Assembly: GCA_002449785.1 (NCBI GenBank)
Contig: DJXP01000064.1
Span: 1 to 14,735 of the forward strand
Direction: 5' to 3'
Length of the DNA stretch: 14,735 bases
DNA from: Clostridiales bacterium UBA7001
Lineage (GTDB): Bacteria > Bacillota > Clostridia > TANB77 > CAG-508
This document shows positions 1-7,193 of this stretch, piece after piece. A program made the position numbers and the translations under genes. Below the pieces are notes generated by a model. The model saw only the letters and a list, made by a program, of their open reading frames with translations. It made no database searches and was not told the DNA's origin. Position 1 is the first letter of the stretch. Each line of letters opens with the position of its first letter.

Positions 1-2
1 AA

Positions 3-335
3 CTGCAAAGAGCAGGACTTGGAGATTACTATACTGATCATGGTTGGGGAGTATTTCCTCAAGCTGCGGCTGGATTTCCGTATAATGCGGTAAGCATGGC
101 AGTAAAAGGAGATCCAGTTGCAGATTTAACAGAAGATTTAGCAGCAGAACAAAAAGCAAGAGCAACTTATGAAAAATTAATAGATTTGTGTAAAGATGAT
201 AAAGATGTTGTAGATGTATTAAAATATTTAAGAGAACGAGAAGTTGTTCATTTTCAAAGATTTGGTGAAGCATTAAACGGTGTCCAAGAAAAATTATATC
301 AAAAAAAGTATTATATGAATAATAGAATAAATTAA
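3..335 (+). CDS. cotJC: Spore coat protein CotJC / manganese catalase family, C-terminal part (5' truncated by the window)
   Basis: The reading frame is open from the left edge (first full codon at base 3) and gives 110 residues ending in TAA. The M at 96 is internal, because the frame upstream of it reads YYTDHGWGVFPQAAAGFPYN, a hallmark stretch of CotJC. Downstream are EDLAAEQKARATYE and REREVVHFQRFGEAL. The latter contains the E-x2-H pair that binds metal in the ferritin-like dimanganese fold of manganese catalases. CotJC proteins are about 190 residues long, so roughly the first 80 are missing. The family is a component of the spore coat, usually encoded in a cotJA-cotJB-cotJC operon, which would lie just left of the window. 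Its presence suggests an endospore former. A genuine manganese catalase is the alternative, but those are longer at the C-terminus. Confidence 0.9.
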   Translation: MQRAGLGDYYTDHGWGVFPQAAAGFPYNAVSMAVKGDPVADLTEDLAAEQKARATYEKLIDLCKDDKDVVDVLKYLREREVVHFQRFGEALNGVQEKLYQKKYYMNNRIN

Positions 336-344
336 TATTATAAA

Positions 345-387
345 AACAAGGTTGTCGGAAAGCTTGATATATTTCGACAACCTTGTT
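345..387 (+). terminator. Strong hairpin terminator after cotJC
   Basis: Bases 345-357 (AACAAGGTTGTCG) pair perfectly with 375-387 (CGACAACCTTGTT). Three further pairs (358-360 with 372-374, one of them G-T) make a 16-bp stem with an 11-nt loop. It begins 9 bases after the cotJC stop. The plus-strand tail is poor in T. On the minus strand a short T run follows the stem, so it could also stop antisense transcription. Confidence 0.75.
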
Positions 388-408
388 ATAAAAACTAATA
401 AATAACAC

Positions 409-437
409 TTGAAAATTATGTAAATCTTTGATAAAAT
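409..437 (+). promoter_or_regulatory. Sigma-A-type promoter for the HAD-kinase-U32 gene run
   Basis: TTGAAA at 409-414, a 17-base spacer, and TAAAAT at 432-437 match the vegetative consensus well. It lies just after the cotJC terminator and about 37 bases before the ATG at 474. This is the only good promoter seen before secG, so it may drive all four genes to 4180. Confidence 0.6.
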
Positions 438-460
438 AATTTACATAAATTATTGGAAAA

Positions 461-466
461 AGGGAG
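461..466 (+). promoter_or_regulatory. Ribosome binding site fixing the HAD start at 474
   Basis: AGGGAG lies 7 bases before the ATG at 474. The frame could extend to a TTG at 453, but that codon would place this site inside the coding sequence, so ATG 474 is preferred. Confidence 0.75.
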
Positions 467-473
467 AAAAAAT

Positions 474-1133
474 ATGGAAAAAAAATTATTAATATTTGAT
501 GTTGATGGAACAGTATGGGATAGTGAAAAAGATGTTTTTTTATCTTTTAATCACACCCTAAAAACACTTGCAGGTTTTGAAATAAGTAAAGAAGAGTTTC
601 AAAAATTAGCTGGAATGCATTTGGGAGCAATGTTTGAAAAAGTACTTCCAGAGGATAAAAAATCTTTAGCAGGCGAATATGAAAAAGCATATAAAAAATA
701 CTATATTGATGAAGAACATTATGCTGATGCCACAGAACTTTTTCCTAATGTAAAGAAAATGATAGATAAATTTAAGAGTGAAGGATATTACATGGCAGTT
801 GCTTCAAGTAAACCAAAAAGAATATTAGATAAAATGATGAGTAAGTTTGATTTAAATGGTTTTGACTATGTTTTAGGTACTGAAGAAAGTAATTTTAAGC
901 ATAAACCTGACCCTGAAATAGTAAATTATATTATGGATAATTTAAATGTTACAAAAGATGATTCTGTAATAATAGGTGATAGCAAATCAGATATTTTAAC
1001 AGGGAAAAATGCAGGTATAGATACTATTGCTGTAACTTATGGATATGATAAAAAAGAAAATTTAGAAAATGCTGAACCTACATATATAATTGATAATTTT
1101 GGAGATTTAGATAATATAATCAAAAAAAAATAA
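474..1133 (+). CDS. HAD superfamily hydrolase, phosphoglycolate phosphatase-like (subfamily IA)
   Basis: This is a 219-residue cytoplasmic HAD phosphatase. All four HAD motifs are visible. The nucleophile loop is FDVDGT (D9, D11), followed by SS at 111-112 (motif II) and K144 in HKPDP (motif III). Motif IV is GDSKSD at 168-173. The helical cap lies between motifs I and II (residues 15-90), as in Gph/PpaX-type enzymes, and the length is normal. The substrate cannot be read from sequence; small phosphorylated metabolites such as phosphoglycolate are typical. It is first after the promoter at 409-437 and ends 20 bases before the PfkB kinase, so the two are probably co-transcribed. A phosphatase next to a kinase could act on the same metabolite pool, but that is inference. 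Confidence 0.85.
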   Translation: MEKKLLIFDVDGTVWDSEKDVFLSFNHTLKTLAGFEISKEEFQKLAGMHLGAMFEKVLPEDKKSLAGEYEKAYKKYYIDEEHYADATELFPNVKKMIDKFKSEGYYMAVASSKPKRILDKMMSKFDLNGFDYVLGTEESNFKHKPDPEIVNYIMDNLNVTKDDSVIIGDSKSDILTGKNAGIDTIAVTYGYDKKENLENAEPTYIIDNFGDLDNIIKKK

Positions 1134-1153
1134 ATATGAATTAGTGATAAATA

Positions 1154-2170
1154 ATGGAAAATAATTATTGTTTTTTAGCTTTTGGAGAATTAGCACTTGA
1201 TGCTATTTACGAAAAAGTTGATGATAAAATAAAGTTAATAAAGGAAAATGGTGGTGTTTCTGCTTTTAACACTTTGTATTATTTGTCCACTCTAGGACAA
1301 GAAACCTATGCAATTGGTGGTGTAGGAACGGAAAACAAGAAAACTGGTATTGCAATTAAGTCATTAAAAGATTATTGTACAAATACTGATTATATCAAAG
1401 AAATAGATAAAAAGGTTAATGAGTTTTTTATCTATAGACCACAATCTAATAATGAAAGTAGTGATATAAGTGAAGAAGTTGATATAGGTAGAACCTCTCC
1501 AACTACTGGAAAAAGCTCAATTGAATGGTCTGATAAACTTCGAACAAGTTTACCAGATGAATTCAAATCTAGAAAATGTGCTTTGATTGTAAGTAATTTT
1601 GAACCAGTAACTAGAAAATTTGTTAGAAGTTTTCAAGAAAATTGTAATAATGGTATTGTATCATTAGATATTACAACAGAAAAAATATTTGAAAAATATT
1701 CTTGTGAAGAAATAATTCAATATTTAAAATCACTTGATTTTATTCAATGTAATGAAAATACTGCTAGATCATTATGTAATAAATTAGGAATACAGTCATT
1801 AAATGAACTATTTGCTGACTCTAGCATTAAAATGTTTACAGTAACAAAGGGAAGTAATGGTGCAAAATTTTATTATGATGATAATGGCTCTATAAAAGAA
1901 TTTGAAAGAAAGCCCAAAATAGTAGCCCCTATGGTTGATACAACAGGTGCTGGAGATGCTTTTCATGCAATGTTATTAATGATTTATAGTAAATCTAAAA
2001 ATAAAATAATAGATGAAAAATATTTAAATAGAGCTTTTAATTTAGCAAATGCACTTTCAAGAGTAGTAGTTCAAAAAGAAGGTGCAAGATTAGAACCATA
2101 TGATGTATTGTTTCCGTTAATGGATGAAATAAATGATTCAAAAGACAAAGAAGAAATATTAGGATTATAA
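1154..2170 (+). CDS. PfkB-family carbohydrate/nucleoside kinase
   Basis: 338 residues with the ribokinase-like fold. The N-terminal substrate-binding signature runs from FGELALDAIY (10-19) through NGGVSAFNTLYYLSTLG (32-48) to IGGVGTENKKTG (54-65). The C-terminal PfkB signature DTTGAGDAF is at 262-270, with D268 as the expected catalytic base and the glycines forming the anion hole. TVTKGSNGAKFY at 229-240 is the usual strand before it. The enzyme should transfer phosphate from ATP to a hydroxymethyl group of a sugar, nucleoside or related compound; the substrate is not recognisable. Residues 97-125 form a Ser/Thr-rich insertion. No convincing ribosome binding site precedes the ATG, so translation may depend on the upstream gene. 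It is followed 23 bases later by the U32 gene, which suggests a shared pathway. Confidence 0.88.
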   Translation: MENNYCFLAFGELALDAIYEKVDDKIKLIKENGGVSAFNTLYYLSTLGQETYAIGGVGTENKKTGIAIKSLKDYCTNTDYIKEIDKKVNEFFIYRPQSNNESSDISEEVDIGRTSPTTGKSSIEWSDKLRTSLPDEFKSRKCALIVSNFEPVTRKFVRSFQENCNNGIVSLDITTEKIFEKYSCEEIIQYLKSLDFIQCNENTARSLCNKLGIQSLNELFADSSIKMFTVTKGSNGAKFYYDDNGSIKEFERKPKIVAPMVDTTGAGDAFHAMLLMIYSKSKNKIIDEKYLNRAFNLANALSRVVVQKEGARLEPYDVLFPLMDEINDSKDKEEILGL

Positions 2171-2183
2171 TTTAATTGAAAGA

Positions 2184-2188
2184 AGGGA
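2184..2188 (+). promoter_or_regulatory. Ribosome binding site fixing the U32 start at 2194
   Basis: AGGGA sits 5 bases upstream of ATG 2194. The frame runs back to a TTG at 2176, which would overlap this site, so ATG 2194 is preferred. Confidence 0.7.
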
Positions 2189-2193
2189 AGAAA

Positions 2194-3357
2194 ATGTATT
2201 TATCAATACCGTATAATGGTGATTTGGAATTATTAACAATTTCTGAGGCTAAAAAATACCCTGTTAAAACAGTATATGGAAAAAGATTACAAGATGTTAT
2301 TGGTGGAGGAAGAGCTAGATATGATATAGCTAATTATAATGATGAGAATTTAAAACAAGCTATAGAAATTACACATAGAATGGGAGCACAATTTAATTAT
2401 TTATTTAATGCTCCTTGTTCTGCTAATGCTGAAAAGACTAAAGAGCTTGAAATATTAAAGCAAGTTGAGGATTTGATTGAAAATTTTGGAATTGATATTG
2501 TTACAGTTGCTAATCCAAATCTTTTAAGATTATTAAAAAAACATTTTCCACAGCTTAAATTTAGTATTTCAACAATTTCTAGAGTTGATAGTTTAGAAAA
2601 AGTATTGGAGTACCAAAATGAGGGTGCCGATGAAATTACATTAGATTATAATATTTATAGAAATTTTGAAGAATTAAAAAGAATAAAGGAAAACAGTAAA
2701 ATAGGTTTTCAAATTCTAGCTAATGACGGGTATTTATTTAATTGCCCTTGGGCTGTTTATCATTTTCAATTAGAAGGACATGATTCTCAAAATACATTTA
2801 ATAATCCACTAAAATACTTTAGTTATTGCAGATTCAATTGTAAACAAAGATCTGCAGAAGATCAGACAGAATTAATTAAAGGAATGTGGATAAGACCTGA
2901 GGATACACACTATTATGAAGAAATTGGATTTTCAAAGTTTAAAATAATTGATAGACTTAAAGACACTAAGTGGTTAATAAATGCAATTGATGCATATGTT
3001 AATAGAAGTTATAAAGGAAATTTGAGTGACATTTTATGCTCGTTTGACACTTTTGAAAAAGAAACAGTATATACTCCAAGAATTTCTGATAGTGATATTA
3101 CGAGCGATAATATTCAAAACTTAAGAAAATTTTGGGATTTAAAGCCATTTATAGATAATCAAGAATTAGAAAAAGAAAAATTTTTAGAATTTTTTATAAA
3201 TAATAAAATTGATTGTAGAGATAGAGTCTGCTCAGAATGTAAGTATTGTGAAAAAATTGCTAATAAGGTAATAAAAATATCTAAAGAAAATGCTGATAAT
3301 GTAGTATATAATTTAGATTTTATTAAAGAAAAACTAATAGATATTATTAAAAATTAG
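2194..3357 (+). CDS. Peptidase U32 family protein (Fe-S type, UbiU/RlhA-like)
   Basis: 387 residues. The first half is a TIM-barrel of the U32 type: VIGGGRARYD (35-44), FNAPCSAN (71-78), IDIVTVANPNLLRLLKKHFP (100-119) and ADEITLDYN (145-153). The cluster-type cysteines follow: C184 (LFNCPW), then C212 and C216 (YCRFNC). The characteristic MWIRPEDTHYYEEIGFSKFK is at 231-250. A second cysteine group, C341-x4-C346-x2-C349-x2-C352, lies near the C-terminus. Despite the name, characterised U32 proteins (UbiU/V, RlhA, TrhP) are Fe-S enzymes of hydroxylation or RNA modification, and proteolysis is doubtful. The substrate here is unknown. The gene lies between a PfkB kinase and a shorter U32-like paralogue and probably belongs to one operon with them. 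Confidence 0.82.
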   Translation: MYLSIPYNGDLELLTISEAKKYPVKTVYGKRLQDVIGGGRARYDIANYNDENLKQAIEITHRMGAQFNYLFNAPCSANAEKTKELEILKQVEDLIENFGIDIVTVANPNLLRLLKKHFPQLKFSISTISRVDSLEKVLEYQNEGADEITLDYNIYRNFEELKRIKENSKIGFQILANDGYLFNCPWAVYHFQLEGHDSQNTFNNPLKYFSYCRFNCKQRSAEDQTELIKGMWIRPEDTHYYEEIGFSKFKIIDRLKDTKWLINAIDAYVNRSYKGNLSDILCSFDTFEKETVYTPRISDSDITSDNIQNLRKFWDLKPFIDNQELEKEKFLEFFINNKIDCRDRVCSECKYCEKIANKVIKISKENADNVVYNLDFIKEKLIDIIKN

Positions 3358-3367
3358 AGGTGAAATT

Positions 3368-4180
3368 ATGAATTATTTTATTGATTTTATTCCTAAAGAA
3401 GATTTTTATGAAAACATTAATAGAACATATGAAAAATTAGATAGTAATGATAATCTTGTTTTTAATATTTATTTTAATGAACTTCCTGCAATGAATGTTA
3501 ATAAATGTGTATATTGTGATACTAATGAAGGAATAAAATACATTCAAAAATTAAAAAACAAAAATTATAAAGTTAATGTTATGTTAGATACTTTTTGCTT
3601 TGGAAATAAAGAGTTTACTTCATCTGGAAAAGATGTTTTTGAACTATTAGATGAAATTATAAAAAATAATATAGACTATATAACTATTACAAATAATTTC
3701 TTTTTTAATTATATTAAAAGAAGATATAGCAATGTTAAAACAATATTATCAGAATATAGTGAAATAACTAATGCTCAAAAAATTTATAGGTATTTAGAAA
3801 ATGTTAAAGCTGATTCGGTTAAACTTGACTATAAATTATCTTTAGATTTTCCAAAAATGGAATATATAAAAGATAACTTTGATACAAATAGAATTCATAT
3901 TGATATAAATCAGTTTTATTTTGATAATGATATATTTAGAGATTCTTTTAATAATGGTCTATCACATTACATAGAAGAGAAAAAGTGGGACTTAATACTA
4001 AACAGTATTAATGAATATATAAATAAACAAAGCCAATTAAACAATAAGAGACTATATTGTTCAAAAAGCTATTATAATCAATTAAAAGAACTAGGGTTTA
4101 ATAATTTTTGGTTTAACTTTAAATATGATATTAAAGAAGAAAATTATTTAAATGATTTTATTGAGTTCGTAAAAAAATAA
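3368..4180 (+). CDS. U32-like paralogue lacking the cluster cysteines (function unknown)
   Basis: 270 residues. AGAGGTGA at 3356-3363 is a good ribosome binding site overlapping the stop of the upstream gene, so the two are probably translationally coupled. By eye, residues 71-157 align with 70-153 of the upstream U32 protein: DTFCFGN against NAPCSAN, then NIDYITITNNFFFNYIKRRY against IDIVTVANPNLLRLLKKHFP, then ADSVKLDYK against ADEITLDYN. Residues 228-249 (KRLYCSKSYYNQLKELGFNNFW) match KGMWIRPED...GFSKFK. The Fe-S region is missing or altered: no Cys corresponds to C184, C212 or C216, and the C-terminal cysteine group is absent. It may be a non-catalytic partner of the upstream protein, comparable to a UbiU-UbiV heterodimer. 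That is inference; the U32 relationship itself is moderately certain. Confidence 0.65.
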   Translation: MNYFIDFIPKEDFYENINRTYEKLDSNDNLVFNIYFNELPAMNVNKCVYCDTNEGIKYIQKLKNKNYKVNVMLDTFCFGNKEFTSSGKDVFELLDEIIKNNIDYITITNNFFFNYIKRRYSNVKTILSEYSEITNAQKIYRYLENVKADSVKLDYKLSLDFPKMEYIKDNFDTNRIHIDINQFYFDNDIFRDSFNNGLSHYIEEKKWDLILNSINEYINKQSQLNNKRLYCSKSYYNQLKELGFNNFWFNFKYDIKEENYLNDFIEFVKK

Positions 4181-4210
4181 CTAACCTTATATAAAATTTA
4201 ATTGAATGTG

Positions 4211-4302
4211 AATAGTTAATCTTTATTAGTGTATTATTGTCAAAAAAATTATCCATAACTATTGATTTTAAAAATCATATATGTTAAACTATAATAGTTA
4301 AT
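4211..4302. promoter_or_regulatory. Three AATAGTTA boxes around the secG promoter
   Basis: AATAGTTAAT occurs at 4211-4220 and again at 4293-4302, and the inverted core TAACTATT is at 4256-4263. The third copy forms a 13-base palindrome (AACTAT-A-ATAGTT, 4287-4299) that covers the -10 box. This geometry would suit an operator, but the region is very AT-rich and chance is a serious alternative. Confidence 0.3.
4267..4295 (+). promoter_or_regulatory. Probable secG promoter
   Basis: A perfect TATAAT -10 box lies at 4290-4295. With a 17-base spacer the -35 would be TTTAAA at 4267-4272, a four-of-six match. The secG ribosome binding site begins 22 bases after the -10. Confidence 0.5.
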
Positions 4303-4329
4303 AGACATTAGATATTGGAGGTTTATTAG

Positions 4330-4575
4330 ATGGAAATAGTAAAATATGTAGTAATGGCAATATATGCTATAGTTTGTGTAAGCTTAATTGTTTTAGCAAC
4401 TAAATCAAAAGAAGATGGTGGAGCTTCTGGAACTATAGTTGGTGCTTCATCAAATAATTTTTATGAAAAAAATAAAGGAAAAACAGCAGAAGGAAGAATG
4501 AAAAGAGCTACAATTACTTTAATGATTGTATTTGCAGTTTTAACAATAGCTTTAGGAATAATATTTGTTGTTTAA
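4330..4575 (+). CDS. secG: Preprotein translocase subunit SecG
   Basis: An 81-residue inner-membrane protein of the SecYEG channel that assists protein export. Two hydrophobic segments (about 4-23 and 60-80) flank a polar, Gly/Ser-rich loop. The loop contains GGASGTIVGASSNNFYEKNKGKTAEGRMKR, interrupted by no other hydrophobic stretch; the S-NNFYEKNKGKT region is the usual SecG signature. Size is normal for Firmicutes. GGAGG at 4317-4321 lies 8 bases before the ATG. It has its own likely promoter and is followed by a rho-independent terminator before rnr, the order commonly seen in Gram-positive genomes. Confidence 0.92.
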   Translation: MEIVKYVVMAIYAIVCVSLIVLATKSKEDGGASGTIVGASSNNFYEKNKGKTAEGRMKRATITLMIVFAVLTIALGIIFVV

Positions 4576-4592
4576 GTTAAGAATATATTTGG

Positions 4593-4623
4593 GGGCAGTT
4601 TAGTTTTAAGCTGCTCTTTTTTT
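4593..4623 (+). terminator. Rho-independent terminator after secG
   Basis: A stem of about nine pairs (4593-4601 with 4608-4616, including two G-T pairs) has a six-base loop and is followed by seven Ts at 4617-4623. It begins 17 bases after the secG stop and ends 19 bases before the rnr start. It is likely a partial terminator, since no clear separate rnr promoter is visible. Confidence 0.8.
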
Positions 4624-4642
4624 ATAGAGTAGAAAGGATATT

Positions 4643-6589
4643 ATGAGTAAAAGGAAAAAGAATAAGGAAATAATAGGTATTTATAGAGCAACTGAAAAAA
4701 AATTTGGTTTTGTACAAGTAGAAGATGATGAACAAGATATTTTTATTCCATCAAAATATGTAAACAGCGCGATAGATGGAGATACTGTTAGAGTTAAAAT
4801 ATATAAACCAAAAGAAAATGAAAAAAAAGCAGAAGGAAAGATAGAAAAAATAATTCAAAGAGAAATAAAAGAAGTTATAGGAATTTTTCAAAGTAGTAAA
4901 AATTTCGGATTTGTTGTTCCAGATGATAAAAAAATTGGGACAGATATTTTTGTTCCTAAAAGCAAGTTTAAAAATGCAAAAACAAATGACAAAGTAATTG
5001 TTAAAATTATAAAATATCCTGAAAAAGGCAAAAACGCAGAAGGTGAAGTGACAGAAATTTTAGGAAATATTAATGAAGCTGGAATAGACATGTTATCTGT
5101 TATAAAAGAATATAACTTGCCAAATGAATTCCCAAAATTTGTTTTAAGCGAAGCAAAAAAAATTCCTCAAAAAATTGATTCCCAAAATATAAAAAATCGC
5201 AAAGATTTAAGAGAAGATATTATTTTTACGATTGATGGCGAAGATTCAAAAGATTTAGATGATGCTATATCTGTTAGAAAAAATGATGAAGGAAATTATA
5301 TTTTAGATGTTCACATTGCAGATGTGAGTTTTTATGTTAAAGAAAATAGCAAATTAGATAAAGAAGCTATAAAAAGAGGGACAAGTATATATATGTTTGA
5401 TAGAGTTATACCAATGCTTCCAATAGAACTTTCTAATGGTATTTGTAGCTTAAATGCTGGTGAAGACAGATTTGCACTTTCTTGTTCAATGGAAATTGAT
5501 AATAAAGGTAATGTTATTTCAGCAGATGTATATAAATCTATTATTAATGTTACTGAAAGAATGACTTATACTAATGTTAATAAAATACTTAATAATTTAG
5601 ATGAAAAAGTTAACAAGAGATATAGCAATTATATAAACAATTTTAAGTTAATGGAGGAGCTGGCATTAATTCTAAAAAATAAAAGGATATCTCAAGGATA
5701 TTTAAATTTGGATATTCCAGAAAGTAAAATTACTTTAGATAAAAATGGACGTGCAATTAATGTTGAAAAATATGAACTTACTTTTGCAAATGAAATAATA
5801 GAACAGTTTATGCTAACCTGTAATGAAACAATAGCTGAAAAGTTTTACTGGTTAGAAGCTCCATTTATATATAGGGTTCATGAAGAACCAGATTATGATA
5901 AAATAAAGGAAACTAACAGATTTTTATATAATATTGGACAAAAGATTAAGGCTAATAAAGATAATATTAAGCCGAAAGCTTTTTCAGATGTTTTGGAAAA
6001 ATTAAAAGATACTGAATATGAAAAAGTTATTTCAACTTTAATTTTAAGAACTCTTAAAGTTGCAAGATATGAAAGTGAAAACAAAGGACATTTCGGAATT
6101 GCGAGTAACTACTATTGTCATTTTACATCACCTATTAGAAGATATCCAGATTTATTCATTCATAGAGTTATTTCAGAATATTTAGAGAATAATTACATTT
6201 TAGCAGATGATAGAATTGAAGAATTAAGACAAAAGGCTATAAAATATGCAGATTCTTCATCTACTACTGAAAAGATTGCGACTAAAGCAGAAAGAGAAGC
6301 TGAGGATATTAAAAAGGCAGAATATATGGAAGGTAGAATTGGTGAAGAATATGATGGGATTGTATCTTCTATTACTTCATTTGGCATGTTTGTTGAGCTT
6401 GAAAACACAGTAGAAGGTTTTATTAGTTTTAAAAATATTGGTGGAAACGAATATTTTATTTATGATGATATAAAGAAAATGCTTATTGGGGAGAAAACAA
6501 ATAGAATTTTCAGAATAGGAGATAAAGTTAGAATTAGGGTTATTAAAGCAAGTAAATTACTTAAAATTATTGACTTTCAACTTGTTTGA
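4643..6589 (+). CDS. rnr: Ribonuclease R (RNase II/RNB family)
   Basis: A 648-residue 3'-to-5' exoribonuclease that degrades structured RNA and acts in RNA turnover and quality control. Two cold-shock/OB domains come first (about 10-70, with FGFVQVEDDEQDIFIP, and 77-140, with FGFVVPDDKKIGTDIFVP). The RNB catalytic domain follows, with TIDGEDSKDLDDAI at 196-209. D198, D204, D206 and D207 match the Mg-binding aspartates of RNase II/R. HFTSPIRRYPDLFIHR lies further on, and a C-terminal S1 domain starts at about 565 (GIVSSITSFGMFVELEN). The N-terminal helix-turn-helix domain present in many RNase R proteins is absent, which makes this one short. The ribosome binding site AGAAAGG (4631-4637) supports the start. 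In many Firmicutes smpB follows rnr; here it does not. Confidence 0.93.
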   Translation: MSKRKKNKEIIGIYRATEKKFGFVQVEDDEQDIFIPSKYVNSAIDGDTVRVKIYKPKENEKKAEGKIEKIIQREIKEVIGIFQSSKNFGFVVPDDKKIGTDIFVPKSKFKNAKTNDKVIVKIIKYPEKGKNAEGEVTEILGNINEAGIDMLSVIKEYNLPNEFPKFVLSEAKKIPQKIDSQNIKNRKDLREDIIFTIDGEDSKDLDDAISVRKNDEGNYILDVHIADVSFYVKENSKLDKEAIKRGTSIYMFDRVIPMLPIELSNGICSLNAGEDRFALSCSMEIDNKGNVISADVYKSIINVTERMTYTNVNKILNNLDEKVNKRYSNYINNFKLMEELALILKNKRISQGYLNLDIPESKITLDKNGRAINVEKYELTFANEIIEQFMLTCNETIAEKFYWLEAPFIYRVHEEPDYDKIKETNRFLYNIGQKIKANKDNIKPKAFSDVLEKLKDTEYEKVISTLILRTLKVARYESENKGHFGIASNYYCHFTSPIRRYPDLFIHRVISEYLENNYILADDRIEELRQKAIKYADSSSTTEKIATKAEREAEDIKKAEYMEGRIGEEYDGIVSSITSFGMFVELENTVEGFISFKNIGGNEYFIYDDIKKMLIGEKTNRIFRIGDKVRIRVIKASKLLKIIDFQLV

Positions 6590-6642
6590 TATTTTAATAT
6601 GATGTATAATAATGCTGAATAATATATTAATAGGGTAATAAT

Positions 6643-7131
6643 ATGAAAGAAAAAGATTTGAAAAAAAGTAAGAAATTATTAATAAATAGAGTTGCATCTA
6701 AAGAGGATGATGATGAACTAAAAAAACTTAAGGAATTAAAGAAGAAAATAAAAAAAGCTAAAACAATAGAAGAACTTGAAGAAATAGAAGGTTCATTGGA
6801 AAAAATGGGAATTTTAGATGAACTGATGGCTAGACTAGATGAGAAGAAAAAGAAGAAAAAAAAGAAAACAGATAGAGAGATTTTTGAGGAAAGAGTAAGA
6901 GTTAATTTAGATATTATAAATAAAACTGTATTAGTTGGAAAGCTGTTTAAAAGTAAAGAAAGAGATAGAAAATTACAAGAACTTTTAAACAGAAGTGATA
7001 CTAGTGGTGAACATCTTTCAGAAATTCCAAGTGAAAGAATTAGGGATAAAGATAAAGAGCTTAAGAAAGAAATGGAAGAAAGAGAAAATCAAGCTAAGAA
7101 AAGAAAAGAAAGAGGAGAAAGAAGCAGATAA
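6643..7131 (+). CDS. Lys/Glu-rich coiled-coil hypothetical protein
   Basis: 162 residues, not recognised as a family. Composition is extreme: long charged helices (LKKLKELKKKIKKAK at 25-39, IEELEEIEGSLEKMG at 41-55), a run of eight lysines near residue 70, a less charged middle (VRVNLDIINKTVLVGKLF), and a Lys/Arg/Glu tail ending in RKERGERSR. It has no cysteine and no membrane segment, so it is probably a soluble, largely helical, nucleic-acid-friendly protein. AGGG at 6632-6635 lies 7 bases before the ATG. It sits between rnr and the rRNA methyltransferase, where an RNA-related role would fit, but this is inference. The lysine run is encoded by A-rich DNA including eight consecutive As (6856-6863), a possible slippage site. 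Confidence 0.65.
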   Translation: MKEKDLKKSKKLLINRVASKEDDDELKKLKELKKKIKKAKTIEELEEIEGSLEKMGILDELMARLDEKKKKKKKKTDREIFEERVRVNLDIINKTVLVGKLFKSKERDRKLQELLNRSDTSGEHLSEIPSERIRDKDKELKKEMEERENQAKKRKERGERSR

Positions 7132-7164
7132 TTATATAAATAATTTAAAGTTTTATATAAATAA
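7132..7164 (+). repeat. Short direct repeat, 12 bp twice
   Basis: TTATATAAATAA occurs at 7132-7143 and again at 7153-7164, directly after the stop of the Lys/Glu-rich gene. The match is exact but purely AT, so it may be chance. Confidence 0.3.
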
Positions 7165-7193
7165 AATGTAAGATAAAAAGGATTAATTATAAA

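Noticed and set aside
453..473. TTG start giving a seven-residue longer HAD protein
   Set aside because: It would place the ribosome binding site AGGGAG inside the gene, and the motif spacing favours ATG 474.
2176..2193. TTG start giving a six-residue longer U32 protein
   Set aside because: It overlaps the clear ribosome binding site AGGGA that serves ATG 2194.
4237..4265. TTGTCA box as the secG -35
   Set aside because: The hexamer 17 bases downstream (TATTGA) is a poor -10, while the perfect TATAAT at 4290-4295 is better placed.
4888..6408. Three minus-strand open frames (63-71 codons) inside rnr
   Set aside because: They are complements of the RNase R reading frame, lack ribosome binding sites and give low-complexity Ser/Phe/Leu-rich products.
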